A stretch of 64,000 nucleotides of DNA, taken from the NCBI GenBank assembly GCA_003116975.1, contig BGKB01000129.1:141697-205696 (forward strand). Direction: 5' to 3'. Below the pieces are notes generated by a model. It saw only the letters and a list, made by a program, of their open reading frames with translations. It was not told the origin of the DNA and did no database searches. The position numbers and the translations under genes are program-made. Positions 10,207-20,490 of the stretch are shown here, piece by piece (the first letter of the stretch is position 1; each line of letters starts with the position of its first letter). The DNA comes from Aurantiochytrium sp. KH105 (Eukaryota; Sar; Bigyra; Thraustochytrida; Thraustochytriidae).

Positions 10207-12783
10207 ATGGCGTCGGCACGCGAACCGCGAGGCGGCAGCGCGAGGAAAACGCGCGAGTCCGCGCGGTCCGAGGTGGACTGGGACCCGCTCTCCGGCCTCG
10301 GGAGCGGGCCCGTGCCGGACGAAGGCAAGGAGTTTAACCCGTTCGCGAGCCCGCAACCCGCAAATGTGCCGTCCCTCGATACGGAGGAGAACAAGGGTTC
10401 CGTTGCGCATGCTGGGATGAGCGCCTTGGCGCGGACGTCTTCAGGGTCACCTCAAGAATTCCTCACGAACCAACATCATGTTCGCGGCACAGAACGCCAT
10501 AAGACCGCCAGCGCCACTTCAGACATGCACTTCATGAAACCCTCAGTACACCGCAAGCTATCTCCGGCCCGATTGGGCTCGCCGCCTCAGGGGAGTCCCG
10601 CATCGCCTCCTCCAGCATATTCTGCAACCGCACAGTCGCACGCTACCCCTGCTTTTGCGTCAACAGCACCCATACCTTCAGTGCGTCAGACCATGAGATT
10701 GCCCAAGTCTTTCAGTAGCGAAGGCCAAGGAGGGTCTGCGGCGCCGAGGAACGCTCGCGCGAGCAGCCCTCCTGCAAGTGCAACGAACAATGCTGCGTCT
10801 ACACCGCAAAACGTTGCCGTGGCGAAAACATTCGATGCAGAAAAGACTCTGGTCAATATTGACCGCGTCGCGTACGTTTCGATGAATCAAAATGTTATTC
10901 ATGGCACGCTACGCGTGACGAACTATCGCGTTGTGTTCGAGCCCGTTCTGCAAAGCAAACCAGACAGCGAGCAGTGGCTTTTCCAGGAAGATAGCATCTT
11001 TGACGTTCCTCTGGGGTGTGTGGACCGCATTGCACGCGGAGCCAGCGGCCAAGTCGTGGGTGGACGTGGCAAAGATGCTCTCATGGTCAGCCTTACATGC
11101 AAAGACTTTCGCCGTCTCCACTTTAAGTTTGCATCGACTGCGGACGCGTCCAAGGTGCACGACTTGGTGCGCATGTCAGCCTTTCCTGTCAGTGAAGGCC
11201 AAGGGCTTCGCTGGCTCTTTGCGCTCGAGTTCGGGCAATGGACTCTTTCCAAGGGCAGCGAACCGCTCCAAGGCTGGAGCTTGTACAACCCTCAACAAGA
11301 ATTTATCCGTCAGGGTCTTTTCGGCCCCGGTGCAGACACAAAGTATTGGAGGCTCAGCGATGCGAATCGCCGCTACCAGTTGTGCGGGAGCTACCCTTCC
11401 ATTCTCGCGGTACCCTCGACAGTATCGGACGACGACCTCCGCGCCGTAGCGGCGTTTCGGAGCAAGGGCCGCATCCCCGCGCTGACTTATTACAACGCAG
11501 ACAACAAGGGATCCATCTGGCGAAGCAGCCAACCCAAGGTGGGTCTCGCCAACAATACCTGTTGGGCCGACGAAAAACTTTGGGCAAGTGCACTCGAACG
11601 AGCCAACAGTGTCGCCGCTCGCATCGTCGACTGCCGCCCCTACAAGAACGCCTTGGGCAACAAGGCCAAGGGTATGGGCTACGAGGATGAGGTCCGCTAC
11701 CCGCACACGTCTGTGACCTTTCAAAATATCCAGAACATTCACACGATTCGCGCGTCCATGGATAAATTGATGAATCTCATTACGAGCTCGGCAAGCTCGA
11801 GCGGGGGCAGCTCGAGCGTGTCGAGCCCCGGGCACAATTGGCTGGGAAACGTGGAGAACACAGGCTGGCTCAATCATTTGCGCTCGGTATTGAACGCAAG
11901 CGTCACCGTGGCGCGTTATGTGGCTTGCAACGGGTTTCCCGTTCTCGTGCATTGCTCGGACGGCTGGGACCGCACCTCGCAGGTGTGCGCGTTGGCACAG
12001 CTCTTGCTCGACCCATACTATCGCACGCTCGAGGGATTTCCCGTTCTGGTCGAAAAAGAGTGGCTATCCTTTGGGTACCGCTTCATGACGCGCACCGGCC
12101 ATGGTATGGAGGGCGGATCGGAGGAGCGATCACCGTGCTTTTTGCAATTCATTGACTGCGTCTGGCAGCTTTTGAACCAGTTTGCGCCCTGCTTTGAATT
12201 CAACGAGGCCTATCTCGTGTGCATCCTCGAGCATTTGTACTCTTGCAAGTACGGAACTTTTCTGTGCGACAACGAGGCTGAGCGCGTGCGCGAAGCGATT
12301 CCGCTCAAGACGATATCGCTCTGGGACCATCTCGCAGGTCGTAGGGAGGACTTTCTTAACATTCTTTATGCGCCTTTGCCCAATGAGCTCGAGGAAAAAA
12401 TCCCCCTTCTTCCGCATCCAGCGGTGGTGGCCCGTAAGGTGGTGCTTTGGGACGCGTACTATCTACGCTACACCAGCGTACCTTCGCTGCATCGCCACGC
12501 CTTTCGCTATCTCGGTCGCGCCAAATTTCGCCGCGACATACAGAGTACCGAATCCAAGCTCAAAGCCGCGCTGCAGGAGGCGTGCAAGGAAAAGGAGCGA
12601 CTTCAAGCTAAAATACTTGCTTTGCGCAGTTCCGTGACGGAGCTGTCGGTCGGCGACCGGGTATCAGACGTGGGAAGTCCCGTAAATGCCGCACCGTCGC
12701 CCACGACGGTCCCCAAAGACGAAAACGGCAATGAAGATGCGACGTCCGACGCTCTCGGCGAGAGCAACGAAGAGGTTATCTGA
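10207..12783 (+). CDS. Myotubularin-family phosphoinositide 3-phosphatase
   Basis: This 858-residue protein starts at the Met MASAREPRGG; the open frame extends to 9988 (931 residues) through a Pro-rich GC tract. The first ~200 residues are disordered and Ser/Pro-rich. A PH-GRAM domain begins near residue 209 (GTLRVTNYRVVFEP). The phosphatase domain contains the myotubularin active-site signature HCSDGWDRTS with the nucleophilic Cys at about residue 583 and the Arg six residues later, so it is predicted to be catalytically active rather than a dead paralogue. Family enzymes remove the 3-phosphate from PI3P and PI(3,5)P2 on endosomal and autophagic membranes. A short charged coiled-coil-like helix (TESKLKAALQEACKEKERLQ) follows. 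There is no FYVE or DENN module. The gene converges on the carboxypeptidase gene. Confidence 0.92.
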   Translation: MASAREPRGGSARKTRESARSEVDWDPLSGLGSGPVPDEGKEFNPFASPQPANVPSLDTEENKGSVAHAGMSALARTSSGSPQEFLTNQHHVRGTERHKTASATSDMHFMKPSVHRKLSPARLGSPPQGSPASPPPAYSATAQSHATPAFASTAPIPSVRQTMRLPKSFSSEGQGGSAAPRNARASSPPASATNNAASTPQNVAVAKTFDAEKTLVNIDRVAYVSMNQNVIHGTLRVTNYRVVFEPVLQSKPDSEQWLFQEDSIFDVPLGCVDRIARGASGQVVGGRGKDALMVSLTCKDFRRLHFKFASTADASKVHDLVRMSAFPVSEGQGLRWLFALEFGQWTLSKGSEPLQGWSLYNPQQEFIRQGLFGPGADTKYWRLSDANRRYQLCGSYPSILAVPSTVSDDDLRAVAAFRSKGRIPALTYYNADNKGSIWRSSQPKVGLANNTCWADEKLWASALERANSVAARIVDCRPYKNALGNKAKGMGYEDEVRYPHTSVTFQNIQNIHTIRASMDKLMNLITSSASSSGGSSSVSSPGHNWLGNVENTGWLNHLRSVLNASVTVARYVACNGFPVLVHCSDGWDRTSQVCALAQLLLDPYYRTLEGFPVLVEKEWLSFGYRFMTRTGHGMEGGSEERSPCFLQFIDCVWQLLNQFAPCFEFNEAYLVCILEHLYSCKYGTFLCDNEAERVREAIPLKTISLWDHLAGRREDFLNILYAPLPNELEEKIPLLPHPAVVARKVVLWDAYYLRYTSVPSLHRHAFRYLGRAKFRRDIQSTESKLKAALQEACKEKERLQAKILALRSSVTELSVGDRVSDVGSPVNAAPSPTTVPKDENGNEDATSDALGESNEEVI

Positions 12784-12939
12784 GCGAAATGGAAACAGCG
12801 CCTAAAAGAGGGGAACATTCGATTCAAGGATGGTCCGTGACCTTGGAGCAGAATCTCTGCGCTCGTTGATTGATGCACAGGTATTCCGAATTTTCGAGGA
12901 CGGCGGCCAAGAAAGTTCAAAAAGTGTTTATGATTTCTT

Positions 12940-14775
12940 CTACATTATCGTCGAGGTTGGCGCAGAGGTCCCAAAGATGCGGAGAGTGCTGTTAAGCGCA
13001 AGGTTTTCCCGCTCCATGAGACCGTTGACGCGAAGAGTCATTCGGTACCCAGAGGGCAATGCCAGCGCCTCTCGATTAAGGCGCAGTTTTGTCTGTCCGC
13101 GGAGTGCAACGTCATGCTCAAGATGTGTCGGCTGCTTGGCGGGATCACGAGCAATGAAGACATCAAATGTGCACGGCTCGGATAGCAGCGAGACCTCGAG
13201 AGACTCGACGGCGAAGCCGAGCCAGCGGATGCCGTGCGTTGCAATGGTTTTCGGTGCAATCGCGCCAGTTTGACTTTCTGCAATCCGTTCAATCTCGAGC
13301 GAGCAGTCCTCGAGCGCATAGCCGCGGTCGCAGGTGCAGGCGCCACGCGTGATAGAGTCGCAGGCGCCATGACCCGAGCACTCGTTCAATGCCTTACATA
13401 GGCTTGCGCTCACAGAGCAGCCCGCGTCTGCTTCGGTGTTTTTGCTCGTCAAAGATTCATGACAAACGAGTGAGCCCTGATTAATGTAGTCCTGTAGAAT
13501 GGAAAATGATGTCTCGTAGTTGTTGTGCGGCACATAATGACCTGCCTTGGGAACGACCATGAAGGAAAAGTTGGCTGTCGCGCGATAGTATCCGCCGACG
13601 TGGCCACTAGCGAGTTTGTAAATTTTGCGCGATTGCGCCCAAAAGGCCTTTTCGTCTGCAAAACGAAGCGTGCGCAGCCAGCTTTCCTGACCAAACGGCC
13701 CATCTTTGGTGTCGAATTCGCCCGCATAAATGAGCATTTTCGCTCCTCGCGCGAGCAAGTCCTCGTACACGTTAATGTAAGCGCGAACGTTGTCGAGACT
13801 GAGAGCGCGGCCCACACGCGCCGAGCTCATCTCGAACACCGGAGTTTTGGTGCTGTGACTCACGTGCAGCTGGCGGTGTACCTCGGGTCGCGACAAGTAG
13901 CGGACAACGGCGTCTTCGAGAGGCGCAAAGTCGTAATTGAATTGTCGCGCATCATAAACGTGCACGTTGGCGCTGACCACTTCAACAAAGGCCGTAATGT
14001 TCTTGCAAGCCTCTTCGCTTGCCAAAGGGTCATTTGCGATTGACTCTTCGCACTTTTTTTCAAGCGCGGCAACTTGAGCAACTTGGGTCTGGTCAAGGAG
14101 GCCAAGCGCCGTGGGGAGTACGTGCATTGCCGTGCGCTGGGTTCGTGGAGCTACAAGAGGATTACCAATGAGTGTGGCCTCGACCTGGACACCACTGTCA
14201 AGAAGCGCACGAGTGAACATGGGCAGGTACTTGCCTCCGTACGACTCACCTGTTAGGTAAAGAGGCAGAGTCTTGGTCCATGGATGCAACGCATAAAATC
14301 CTTGCATGAAGCGCGTGAATTCTGTCGTGACTTGATCCATGGTTTCGAGCAGTGGCTCGCCAAAGGAGAATCCTGTGCCGACGGGCTGGTCAAGGTACAC
14401 TACATTTGCAATCTCAGCCCAGGTTTTGTTTGTGCGCCGGACCCCTGCGCCATCACCGACGACGCGGAGCGGGCCGTGAAAGAGAAAATTGGCTAGCTGC
14501 GAGGAAGCACCGGGCCCGCCGTTCACCCAGATGACGAGCGGTGCATCTGCAGGATCTCCTTTCATGTGTTGCACGAGCCAGTAAAAGAGTTCGTGCTCGC
14601 GCGTCGTTGCGACGGTGCCCGCGAACATGCACGGTAGGCCTCGATCTGCTTCATCTTCAAAGCCGTAGAGCTCGCTGACAAAGTGCTCATGCGTAGCGTG
14701 CTCGGCGCATTGCGCTGCGCTAGCGCCCGCAAGCGTCGCGGCAATCGCCGCCACGACCGCGACCAGCGTCCACAT
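12940..14775 (-). CDS. Secreted serine carboxypeptidase (S10 family) with EGF-like module
   Basis: This 611-residue protein begins with a signal peptide (MWTLVAVVAAIAATLAGASA, cleavage expected near the Ala-Gln that follows). The S10 peptidase hallmarks are present: WVNGGPGASS oxyanion region, GESYGG with the nucleophilic Ser at about residue 178, YAGEFDTKDG with the Asp, and AGHYVPHN with the His at about residue 411. Family enzymes remove C-terminal residues from peptides in vacuoles or outside the cell. Unusually, the peptidase is followed by an EGF-like unit (CSGHGACDSITRGACTCDRG) and a ~100-residue beta-type tail. The frame is open 23 codons further upstream, but the chosen Met puts the hydrophobic signal at the N-terminus. 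It is divergent from POLD1. Confidence 0.9.
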   Translation of the reverse strand: MWTLVAVVAAIAATLAGASAAQCAEHATHEHFVSELYGFEDEADRGLPCMFAGTVATTREHELFYWLVQHMKGDPADAPLVIWVNGGPGASSQLANFLFHGPLRVVGDGAGVRRTNKTWAEIANVVYLDQPVGTGFSFGEPLLETMDQVTTEFTRFMQGFYALHPWTKTLPLYLTGESYGGKYLPMFTRALLDSGVQVEATLIGNPLVAPRTQRTAMHVLPTALGLLDQTQVAQVAALEKKCEESIANDPLASEEACKNITAFVEVVSANVHVYDARQFNYDFAPLEDAVVRYLSRPEVHRQLHVSHSTKTPVFEMSSARVGRALSLDNVRAYINVYEDLLARGAKMLIYAGEFDTKDGPFGQESWLRTLRFADEKAFWAQSRKIYKLASGHVGGYYRATANFSFMVVPKAGHYVPHNNYETSFSILQDYINQGSLVCHESLTSKNTEADAGCSVSASLCKALNECSGHGACDSITRGACTCDRGYALEDCSLEIERIAESQTGAIAPKTIATHGIRWLGFAVESLEVSLLSEPCTFDVFIARDPAKQPTHLEHDVALRGQTKLRLNREALALPSGYRMTLRVNGLMERENLALNSTLRIFGTSAPTSTIM

Positions 14776-15635
14776 CGTGGCGAAAAGATCTTTTTGTCTT
14801 TTTGTTGAGACCTTGCCCAGTTGAGCGACATGGGAAATGTGCACAATCTTGTTGTCAATAATTGCTGGGCCTGCCTGATCTCACAAACGTGACCTGCGTG
14901 ACTTTACGTATAGGGGCCTGCACAAGATGAAGAGGAAAAAGAAGAAGATGATGACAAAGAAGAAGAGGAGGAGAACTCTCACTGCTTGCTGCAGCTGCGA
15001 GTTGTCGCGAGGAGTGCCGTCTGAATTTCCATTTGTTGTCCGTCCTTGAAGCTCAATGACACGCAAGGTTCCACGCTCACATGGTCGCCATAAGCATCAC
15101 GCTTATCTTCTTTCGTATGTTCAAAAATCGATCATCATGAGCGAGCCGCAAGACTACTTCCCGGTTATGATCATATTCTCCCGTGTGGCGCACACTCGCT
15201 TGTCTCATCATAAGCTGTCTCCGAGAGCTCAATCTAAACTCAAAACTCGACAGGCCGCTCACCTGCTGCTGCACGCTCTCTCCCGCGTTCTCGCCCCTGC
15301 ATGCAGTGCATCCATCCATCATGCGAGACCACGCACGTCGGCCGGGCAACCTAACGACCACGGCTAGGGAGTAGACCTAACGGCGAGTGAATTTGAATTT
15401 GAACTTGGCGGAGCAGTGCGGAGCAGAGCACGAACGAACGGACGCCCGCAAGCGCGCGCGAACGAAGCACGACCGGCCGGCCGGGCGAGGCAGGCAGGCA
15501 GGCAGGCAGGCAGGCGACCGCCGCGGCCTCGATCCGCAGCGCGGCGGACCACGTTCGCCCGCTCGCAAGCAAACAAGCAAGCAAGCTAGCAAGCAAGTCC
15601 AGTCCGTGGATCCGTGCGTGAGCCCGACCCGGTCC
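14776..15635. promoter_or_regulatory. Head-to-head intergenic region between carboxypeptidase and POLD1
   Basis: No gene is seen. Repeats include a GGCA/CAGG array at about 15488-15517 and an AAGC-type array at about 15563-15598, just upstream of the POLD1 start. The open frame entering POLD1 extends to 15387 across these repeats, but the resulting Arg/Gln/Ala-rich peptide is not part of the family. Confidence 0.4.
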
Positions 15636-18600
15636 ATGAAGCGCGTGAGCGCGCCCGCGGAGGCGCTTACAGAGGCACCGGAGACCGCGAGCAGCGGCGC
15701 AGAAGACTCACCGGACGCGAAGCGCGCCAAGAAGGCCTCGGCCAAGATGGAAAAGGTCGAGACGGTGAACGTTTTTGCCCAAAGCGGCGTCGCAAGCGCA
15801 CAAACTGCGGCAACTGCTCTCAACGCTGCCAAAAAGGAAGCGAACAGCGGAGATGACTTTGCCACGCTGCTCGCCGACGCAGCGGATGCCGGCACCTCGA
15901 ACTTGAGCTTGGAGCGTCCTGCGCTGGACGGATCCGAGATGGAAAATGACATTGTTCTCCAGTGGGTTGACATGGACATGTACTCTGGGGACCCACTCCG
16001 GGAGCACCCAGTACCTGGCGAGCATGTCCCAGGCTTGCGCTCAGGCGAGGTGCCCATCATCCGCGTGTATGGTGTGACTGACAAGGGTCAGAGCGTGATG
16101 TGCCATGTCTATGGTGTCACGCCCTACTTTTACACGGACATCCCCGGAGACGCCTTTGGGGAGAGCGAACTGAGCCGCTTTCGCGAAGCGCTCGACGCAC
16201 GAGTGTGCTCGGCAGCCCGCACTAACCAAGGCTCTGCTGTCGTGGCCGTGGTCATCCGCGAGAAGATGAGCATCATGGGGTACTGCGGCGGGGCCAAGAA
16301 AAGGTATCTCCAAATCATGATGAGCTTGCCGAACCTCGTCCCAAAGGCCAAGAGTGTCTTGCAGAACGGATTTGCATGCCCGGGGTTTCCTGAAAAACAG
16401 TTCATGACGTATGAGAGCAACGTGCCGTTTGTGCTGCGTTACATGGTGGACAACGATATCGTGGGCAGCAACTGGCTGACCATCCCCAAGGGACGATATC
16501 GCGCGCGCGGCCCTTCGTCGCGCATGTCGCGCTGTCAGCTCGAGGTTGAGGCCGTGTACGAGGACATTGTCTCGCACGACCCAGCTTTGCCCGAGTGGTC
16601 AGCGATTGCGCCTCTGCGCATCATGTCCTTTGATATTGAGTGCATGGGTCGGCGCGGCGTCTTTCCGGATCCCACGCAGGACCCGGTGATCCAGATCGCA
16701 AGCTACATCAAGGTCCAGGGCGAGGACCACGCACGCGCCAAGGTAGTGCTTGTGCTTGATTCGTGCTTGCCCATTGTAGGCGCGCAAGTCAAGAGCTTTT
16801 CGGATGAGCGCGAGCTTCTCCTCGAGTGGACGCGTCTTGTTCAGCGCGCAGATCCAGACGTCGTCACGGGCTACAACGTCGAGTCCTTTGACTTTGACTA
16901 CTTGATGGGCCGCGCCAAGGCGCTCAAGATTGAGGCCCAATTCGGGCAGCTTGGCAAGCTGCGCAACAAGGTTGCCAAAATCAACAAGAAGACGTTTTCC
17001 TCGGCTGCATACGGAACCCGCGAGAATTCGGAGATTGAGATGGAAGGTCGCGTGGTCATGGACATGATTCAGTACATGTATCGCAACCACAAGTTGTCCT
17101 CGTACTCGCTCAACGCTGTCTCGAGCGAGTTTCTTGGGCAGCAAAAGGAGGACGTACATCATTCCATCATTAGCGATCTTCAGCGCGGAAGTGACGAAGA
17201 TCGTCGTCGTCTCGCGGTCTACTGTCTCAAGGATGCATACTTGCCGCTCCAGCTCCTGGAAAAGCTCATGGTTCTCATCAACTACCTTGAGATGGCTCGT
17301 GTCACAGGTGTCCCCGTGCCCTTTCTCTTTTCACGAGGTCAGCAGATCAAGGTGCTCAGCATGCTTTATCGCAAGTGCCTGCAGCTCGACATTATCGTGC
17401 CTGTGTTGCCCCGCGCCGGGGGCGATGGCAACGGCGAGGTTTCGTACGAGGGCGCCACTGTGATCGAACCGATCCGCGGGTTTTATGATGAACCGATTGC
17501 TACACTCGATTTCGCCTCCTTGTACCCCTCTGTGATGATGGCGCACAATTTGTGCTATACAACGCTGATTCCAACTGGTGAGGAAAAGGGTCTGGTCGAG
17601 AACAAGGACTACAAGAAAACGCCCACGGGCCACTTGTTCGCGACAACGGAGCGGCAAAAGGGTATTCTACCGACCATTTTGGAGGAGCTTTTGGCTGCCC
17701 GAAAGCGCGCGAAAAAGGACATGAAGGCTGCGAAGGATCCCCTGCGCAAGGCCGTCATGAATGGACGTCAGCTGGCCCTCAAGGTCTCGGCAAACTCCGT
17801 CTATGGCTTCACTGGAGCGACGATTGGCGCCTTGCCGTGCATCCCCATTTCTTCCTCGGTCACGGCATACGGACGCGAGATGATTGACGCAACCAAGGCT
17901 GCTGTGGAGCGCAAATACACGATCAAGAATGGCTACAAGGCTGATGCCCAGGTCATTTACGGTGATACCGACTCTGTGATGATCAAGTTTGGAGGTCTCG
18001 ACGTGGCCGAGTCCATGGAGCTTGGATTGAAGGCGGCAAATGAGCTCACGGAGGAGCTTTTCATCAAGCCCATTGCGCTGGAATTTGAAAAGGTGTACTC
18101 GCCCTTTTTGCTTCTTGCAAAAAAGGCGTACGCTGGCATGTACTATTGCAGCTCCGCCGAGAAGCCCGATAAAATGGACGTCAAGGGTCTCGTTACCGTG
18201 CGTCGTGACAATTGCGGGCTTGCACGGACTGTTGTCGGTACTTGCTTGCACAAGATTCTTGTCGATCGTTCTGTCGACGATGCTGTGGCGTACGCCAAGG
18301 AAACCATTTCTGCACTCTTGCAGAACAAGGTGGACATTTCACTTCTCATCGTCACCAAATCTCTGAGCGGCAAATCTGAGGACTATGCAGTCAAGCAGGC
18401 CCATGTTGAGCTTGCTGCGCGTATGCGGGCACGCGACGCTGGTTCTGCTCCTGTTGTGGGTGATCGTGTCCCCTACGTGATTATCAAGGCCGCAAAGGGG
18501 GCCCCCGCATACATGAAGTCTGAAGATCCGTTGTATGTTTTGCAGCACAACATTCCCCTTGACTTCGATTACTACCTGGACCAGATTGGAAAGCCACTCA

Positions 18601-19010
18601 AGCGCATTTTCACGCCAATCCTCACCAACCCGGATTCTCTGCTCCATGGGGACCACACGCTCAAACGCTACAAAGCTCTTCCCTCGAGCAACGTTGGCAT
18701 CGCTCGCTTTGCCGTGAAAAAGCTGCAGTGCATTGGCTGTCGTGCACCCATCGATTGCAAGGGCGGACTTTGCCGCAGTTGCGAGAAGAATCGCGAGTCC
18801 ATTTACCTAGATCGCCTTGCAGAGGCGAATGATCTCGAAGATCGCTTCGCTCGCCTCTGGACCGAGTGCCAACGCTGCCAGGGTAGTCTGCACCAGGACG
18901 TGCTTTGTACTTCGCGCGACTGTCCCATTTTTTACATGCGCAAAAAGGTCCAAAAGGACATTGAGCAGGTCCAGATCAAGATCGACCGCTTTGCAGAGAT
19001 TGACTTTTGA
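15636..19010 (+). CDS. POLD1: DNA polymerase delta catalytic subunit
   Basis: The 1124-residue length compares with 1107 in human, which supports the Met at 15636 (MKRVSAPAEA) over the frame's upstream Met at 15387. This family-B polymerase carries intact proofreading and synthesis motifs: Exo I FDIECMGRRG (~331), Exo II YNVESFDFDYLMG, Exo III YCLKDAYLP, Pol motif A DFASLYPSVM (~624), motif B KVSANSVYGFTGA and motif C YGDTDSVM (~775). The C-terminus has the CysA zinc module (CIGC...CRSC, ~1031) and the CysB iron-sulphur module (CQRC...CTSRDC, ~1078) that hold the accessory subunits. It acts in the nucleus on lagging-strand replication and repair. The gene is intronless here, unlike in most eukaryotes. 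An NLS-like KRAKKASAK lies in the N-terminus. Confidence 0.97.
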   Translation: MKRVSAPAEALTEAPETASSGAEDSPDAKRAKKASAKMEKVETVNVFAQSGVASAQTAATALNAAKKEANSGDDFATLLADAADAGTSNLSLERPALDGSEMENDIVLQWVDMDMYSGDPLREHPVPGEHVPGLRSGEVPIIRVYGVTDKGQSVMCHVYGVTPYFYTDIPGDAFGESELSRFREALDARVCSAARTNQGSAVVAVVIREKMSIMGYCGGAKKRYLQIMMSLPNLVPKAKSVLQNGFACPGFPEKQFMTYESNVPFVLRYMVDNDIVGSNWLTIPKGRYRARGPSSRMSRCQLEVEAVYEDIVSHDPALPEWSAIAPLRIMSFDIECMGRRGVFPDPTQDPVIQIASYIKVQGEDHARAKVVLVLDSCLPIVGAQVKSFSDERELLLEWTRLVQRADPDVVTGYNVESFDFDYLMGRAKALKIEAQFGQLGKLRNKVAKINKKTFSSAAYGTRENSEIEMEGRVVMDMIQYMYRNHKLSSYSLNAVSSEFLGQQKEDVHHSIISDLQRGSDEDRRRLAVYCLKDAYLPLQLLEKLMVLINYLEMARVTGVPVPFLFSRGQQIKVLSMLYRKCLQLDIIVPVLPRAGGDGNGEVSYEGATVIEPIRGFYDEPIATLDFASLYPSVMMAHNLCYTTLIPTGEEKGLVENKDYKKTPTGHLFATTERQKGILPTILEELLAARKRAKKDMKAAKDPLRKAVMNGRQLALKVSANSVYGFTGATIGALPCIPISSSVTAYGREMIDATKAAVERKYTIKNGYKADAQVIYGDTDSVMIKFGGLDVAESMELGLKAANELTEELFIKPIALEFEKVYSPFLLLAKKAYAGMYYCSSAEKPDKMDVKGLVTVRRDNCGLARTVVGTCLHKILVDRSVDDAVAYAKETISALLQNKVDISLLIVTKSLSGKSEDYAVKQAHVELAARMRARDAGSAPVVGDRVPYVIIKAAKGAPAYMKSEDPLYVLQHNIPLDFDYYLDQIGKPLKRIFTPILTNPDSLLHGDHTLKRYKALPSSNVGIARFAVKKLQCIGCRAPIDCKGGLCRSCEKNRESIYLDRLAEANDLEDRFARLWTECQRCQGSLHQDVLCTSRDCPIFYMRKKVQKDIEQVQIKIDRFAEIDF

Positions 19011-19382
19011 ATAGAGACCAATTTTTTTTCTTCCAAATCAAAAAACTGCCTAGATGAGACACTTGTTGTGGCTGGCTGGCTGGCTTGCTATTCCTAGCTA
19101 GTTAGCCTTAGCTAGCGAACCTTGCAAACTATCCAGACGGACGAAAATGTAGAGAAAATAATAATGACAGAGGACGAGACGCAAAATGCATGGACTTAAA
19201 ATTGATAAGATGCTTCCAGCTCTTCGGGAACAAAAAATAATGTTCTTCAATTTTATGAAAAAGAAACCGTAAAGGGCGTTCCGTCAAAGGTTACATTGTG
19301 GATCTATGCTCTAAATTACTCTCTTGTCTTCCTTCTCCCCCTCTCCCTCTAACCCTCACATTCTGATTCGCACGCCTTACGA
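19011..19382. other. POLD1 3' flank
   Basis: AT-richer than the genes around it, with a GCTG run near 19070-19085 and a CTAG-rich patch. No coding potential is seen; it is probably the 3' UTRs of converging transcripts. Confidence 0.4.
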
Positions 19383-20003
19383 CTAGAATTCGATCTCCAA
19401 GCCCTCCATTTCAATCGAGTCAATAGCATTTGATGCAAGAACGTGTATGCGACCGTCTTGATAATAACTGGTTTGTGAAGAGGAGTCCGGACGTTTACTT
19501 TCCGTACAGGTTGCGCAGCCCGCGCAACACGCATTGCATCCTGGCCCAACTTGGGAAAGAGGAACGACGATTATTTGCAAAGCCTCGCAATGGATGTCGC
19601 GACGAGCGTGCTTGCGCAAGTGCTGTGCAAGATTTACCTCTCCCTCGAGATTTAGATCAACTAGTCGAGGAACAGAGTCCGATTCATCTTTACCCAGGTA
19701 CGCAAGACGGTAAGAAGACCTTCGAACACGATGAGTCCAGCCGTGGGGGTTCTTTGTTTGCTCGCACTCAAAGAGAATTTCCCGAAAAAGCGTCGAGCGC
19801 CTGCCTCCCGACGTTCCGGCTTGCGCGGTGCCAAAATCAAGCTCGACTAATCCACGAAAGCGCTCGAACGTGCACGTTTTGTCGTCGATGTGCACCACGC
19901 CAAGCACATCCGAAAGGCCACCTTGCGTGCTGCCCACTAAGTATGCATGCTCCTCCAGCACGTTGGCTGGCGCAGTATACAAGCGCACCTGCACCGCCAC
20001 CAT
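19383..20003 (-). CDS. Hypothetical protein
   Basis: This 206-residue soluble-type protein is not recognised. It begins MVAVQVRLYTAPANVLEEHA and has a mixed alpha/beta composition with no membrane segment or signal peptide. A Cys cluster, CNACCAGCATC, occurs at about residues 155-165 and could bind metal. The opposite strand carries an overlapping frame of similar length (19430-20089). I prefer this strand because its composition is balanced and acidic, whereas the opposite frame is Arg/Pro/Cys-rich. It converges on POLD1. Confidence is moderate because no family supports it. Confidence 0.5.
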   Translation of the reverse strand: MVAVQVRLYTAPANVLEEHAYLVGSTQGGLSDVLGVVHIDDKTCTFERFRGLVELDFGTAQAGTSGGRRSTLFREILFECEQTKNPHGWTHRVRRSSYRLAYLGKDESDSVPRLVDLNLEGEVNLAQHLRKHARRDIHCEALQIIVVPLSQVGPGCNACCAGCATCTESKRPDSSSQTSYYQDGRIHVLASNAIDSIEMEGLEIEF

Positions 20004-20142
20004 GTCGTCTCGCTCTTTCTTTCTTTGGTGAGACAGAGAATGAGAGAAAGAAAGAACCGGACATGGTTGACAGTGAGTTGGGTCCTTGAAGGTCGGGTCC
20101 GTTGACGCTAACCGTGCCGCCGATTCCGATATCGTGCACGAT

Positions 20143-20428
20143 AATTATGGTTAGCCACCATAAACGGGACGAAATTGGGACGAAATTTCTGCTCACTTTA
20201 TCCGTCTGGGCACGGTCAGATCTACACCGCGTGTTATGATTTTGAGCTTGATTTTAGGTTCACGAGTCTAAATTACCATACCAGAGTTTGAGATTCTAAA
20301 AAGTGTTTTTGATTGAGATTTAGATGAAAGACTGATTTGGCGGCTGCGAGTATAAAGAAGTCTATTTGGTCAGAATAGGCCCTGAGTCTCGTCCCGAAAA
20401 ACGGGACGATATTGTGGCTAATATGACC
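20143..20428. mobile_element. Putative MITE-like palindromic element
   Basis: Inverted ends are visible. On the left, TTAGCCACCATA lies at about 20151-20162, followed by ACGGGACG. On the right, the reverse complement TTAGCCACAATA ends near 20421, preceded by a hairpin GTCCCG-AAAAA-CGGGAC at about 20391-20407. The unit is about 280 bp, AT-richer than its surroundings and non-coding, as expected of a miniature inverted-repeat element. A related hairpin (CCCG-TTTTT-CGGG) recurs at about 20857-20870. Target-site duplications were not established. Confidence 0.35.
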
Positions 20429-20490
20429 AAGACCCTCTTATACTGGAGTTTCGTGCAGTAAATTCAAAAATTGCGTTGCGCTCGGGGGAC

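Noticed and set aside
19430-20089. Plus-strand 219-codon frame opposite the hypothetical gene
   Set aside because: Arg/Pro/Cys-rich composition and no better family support than the minus-strand frame.
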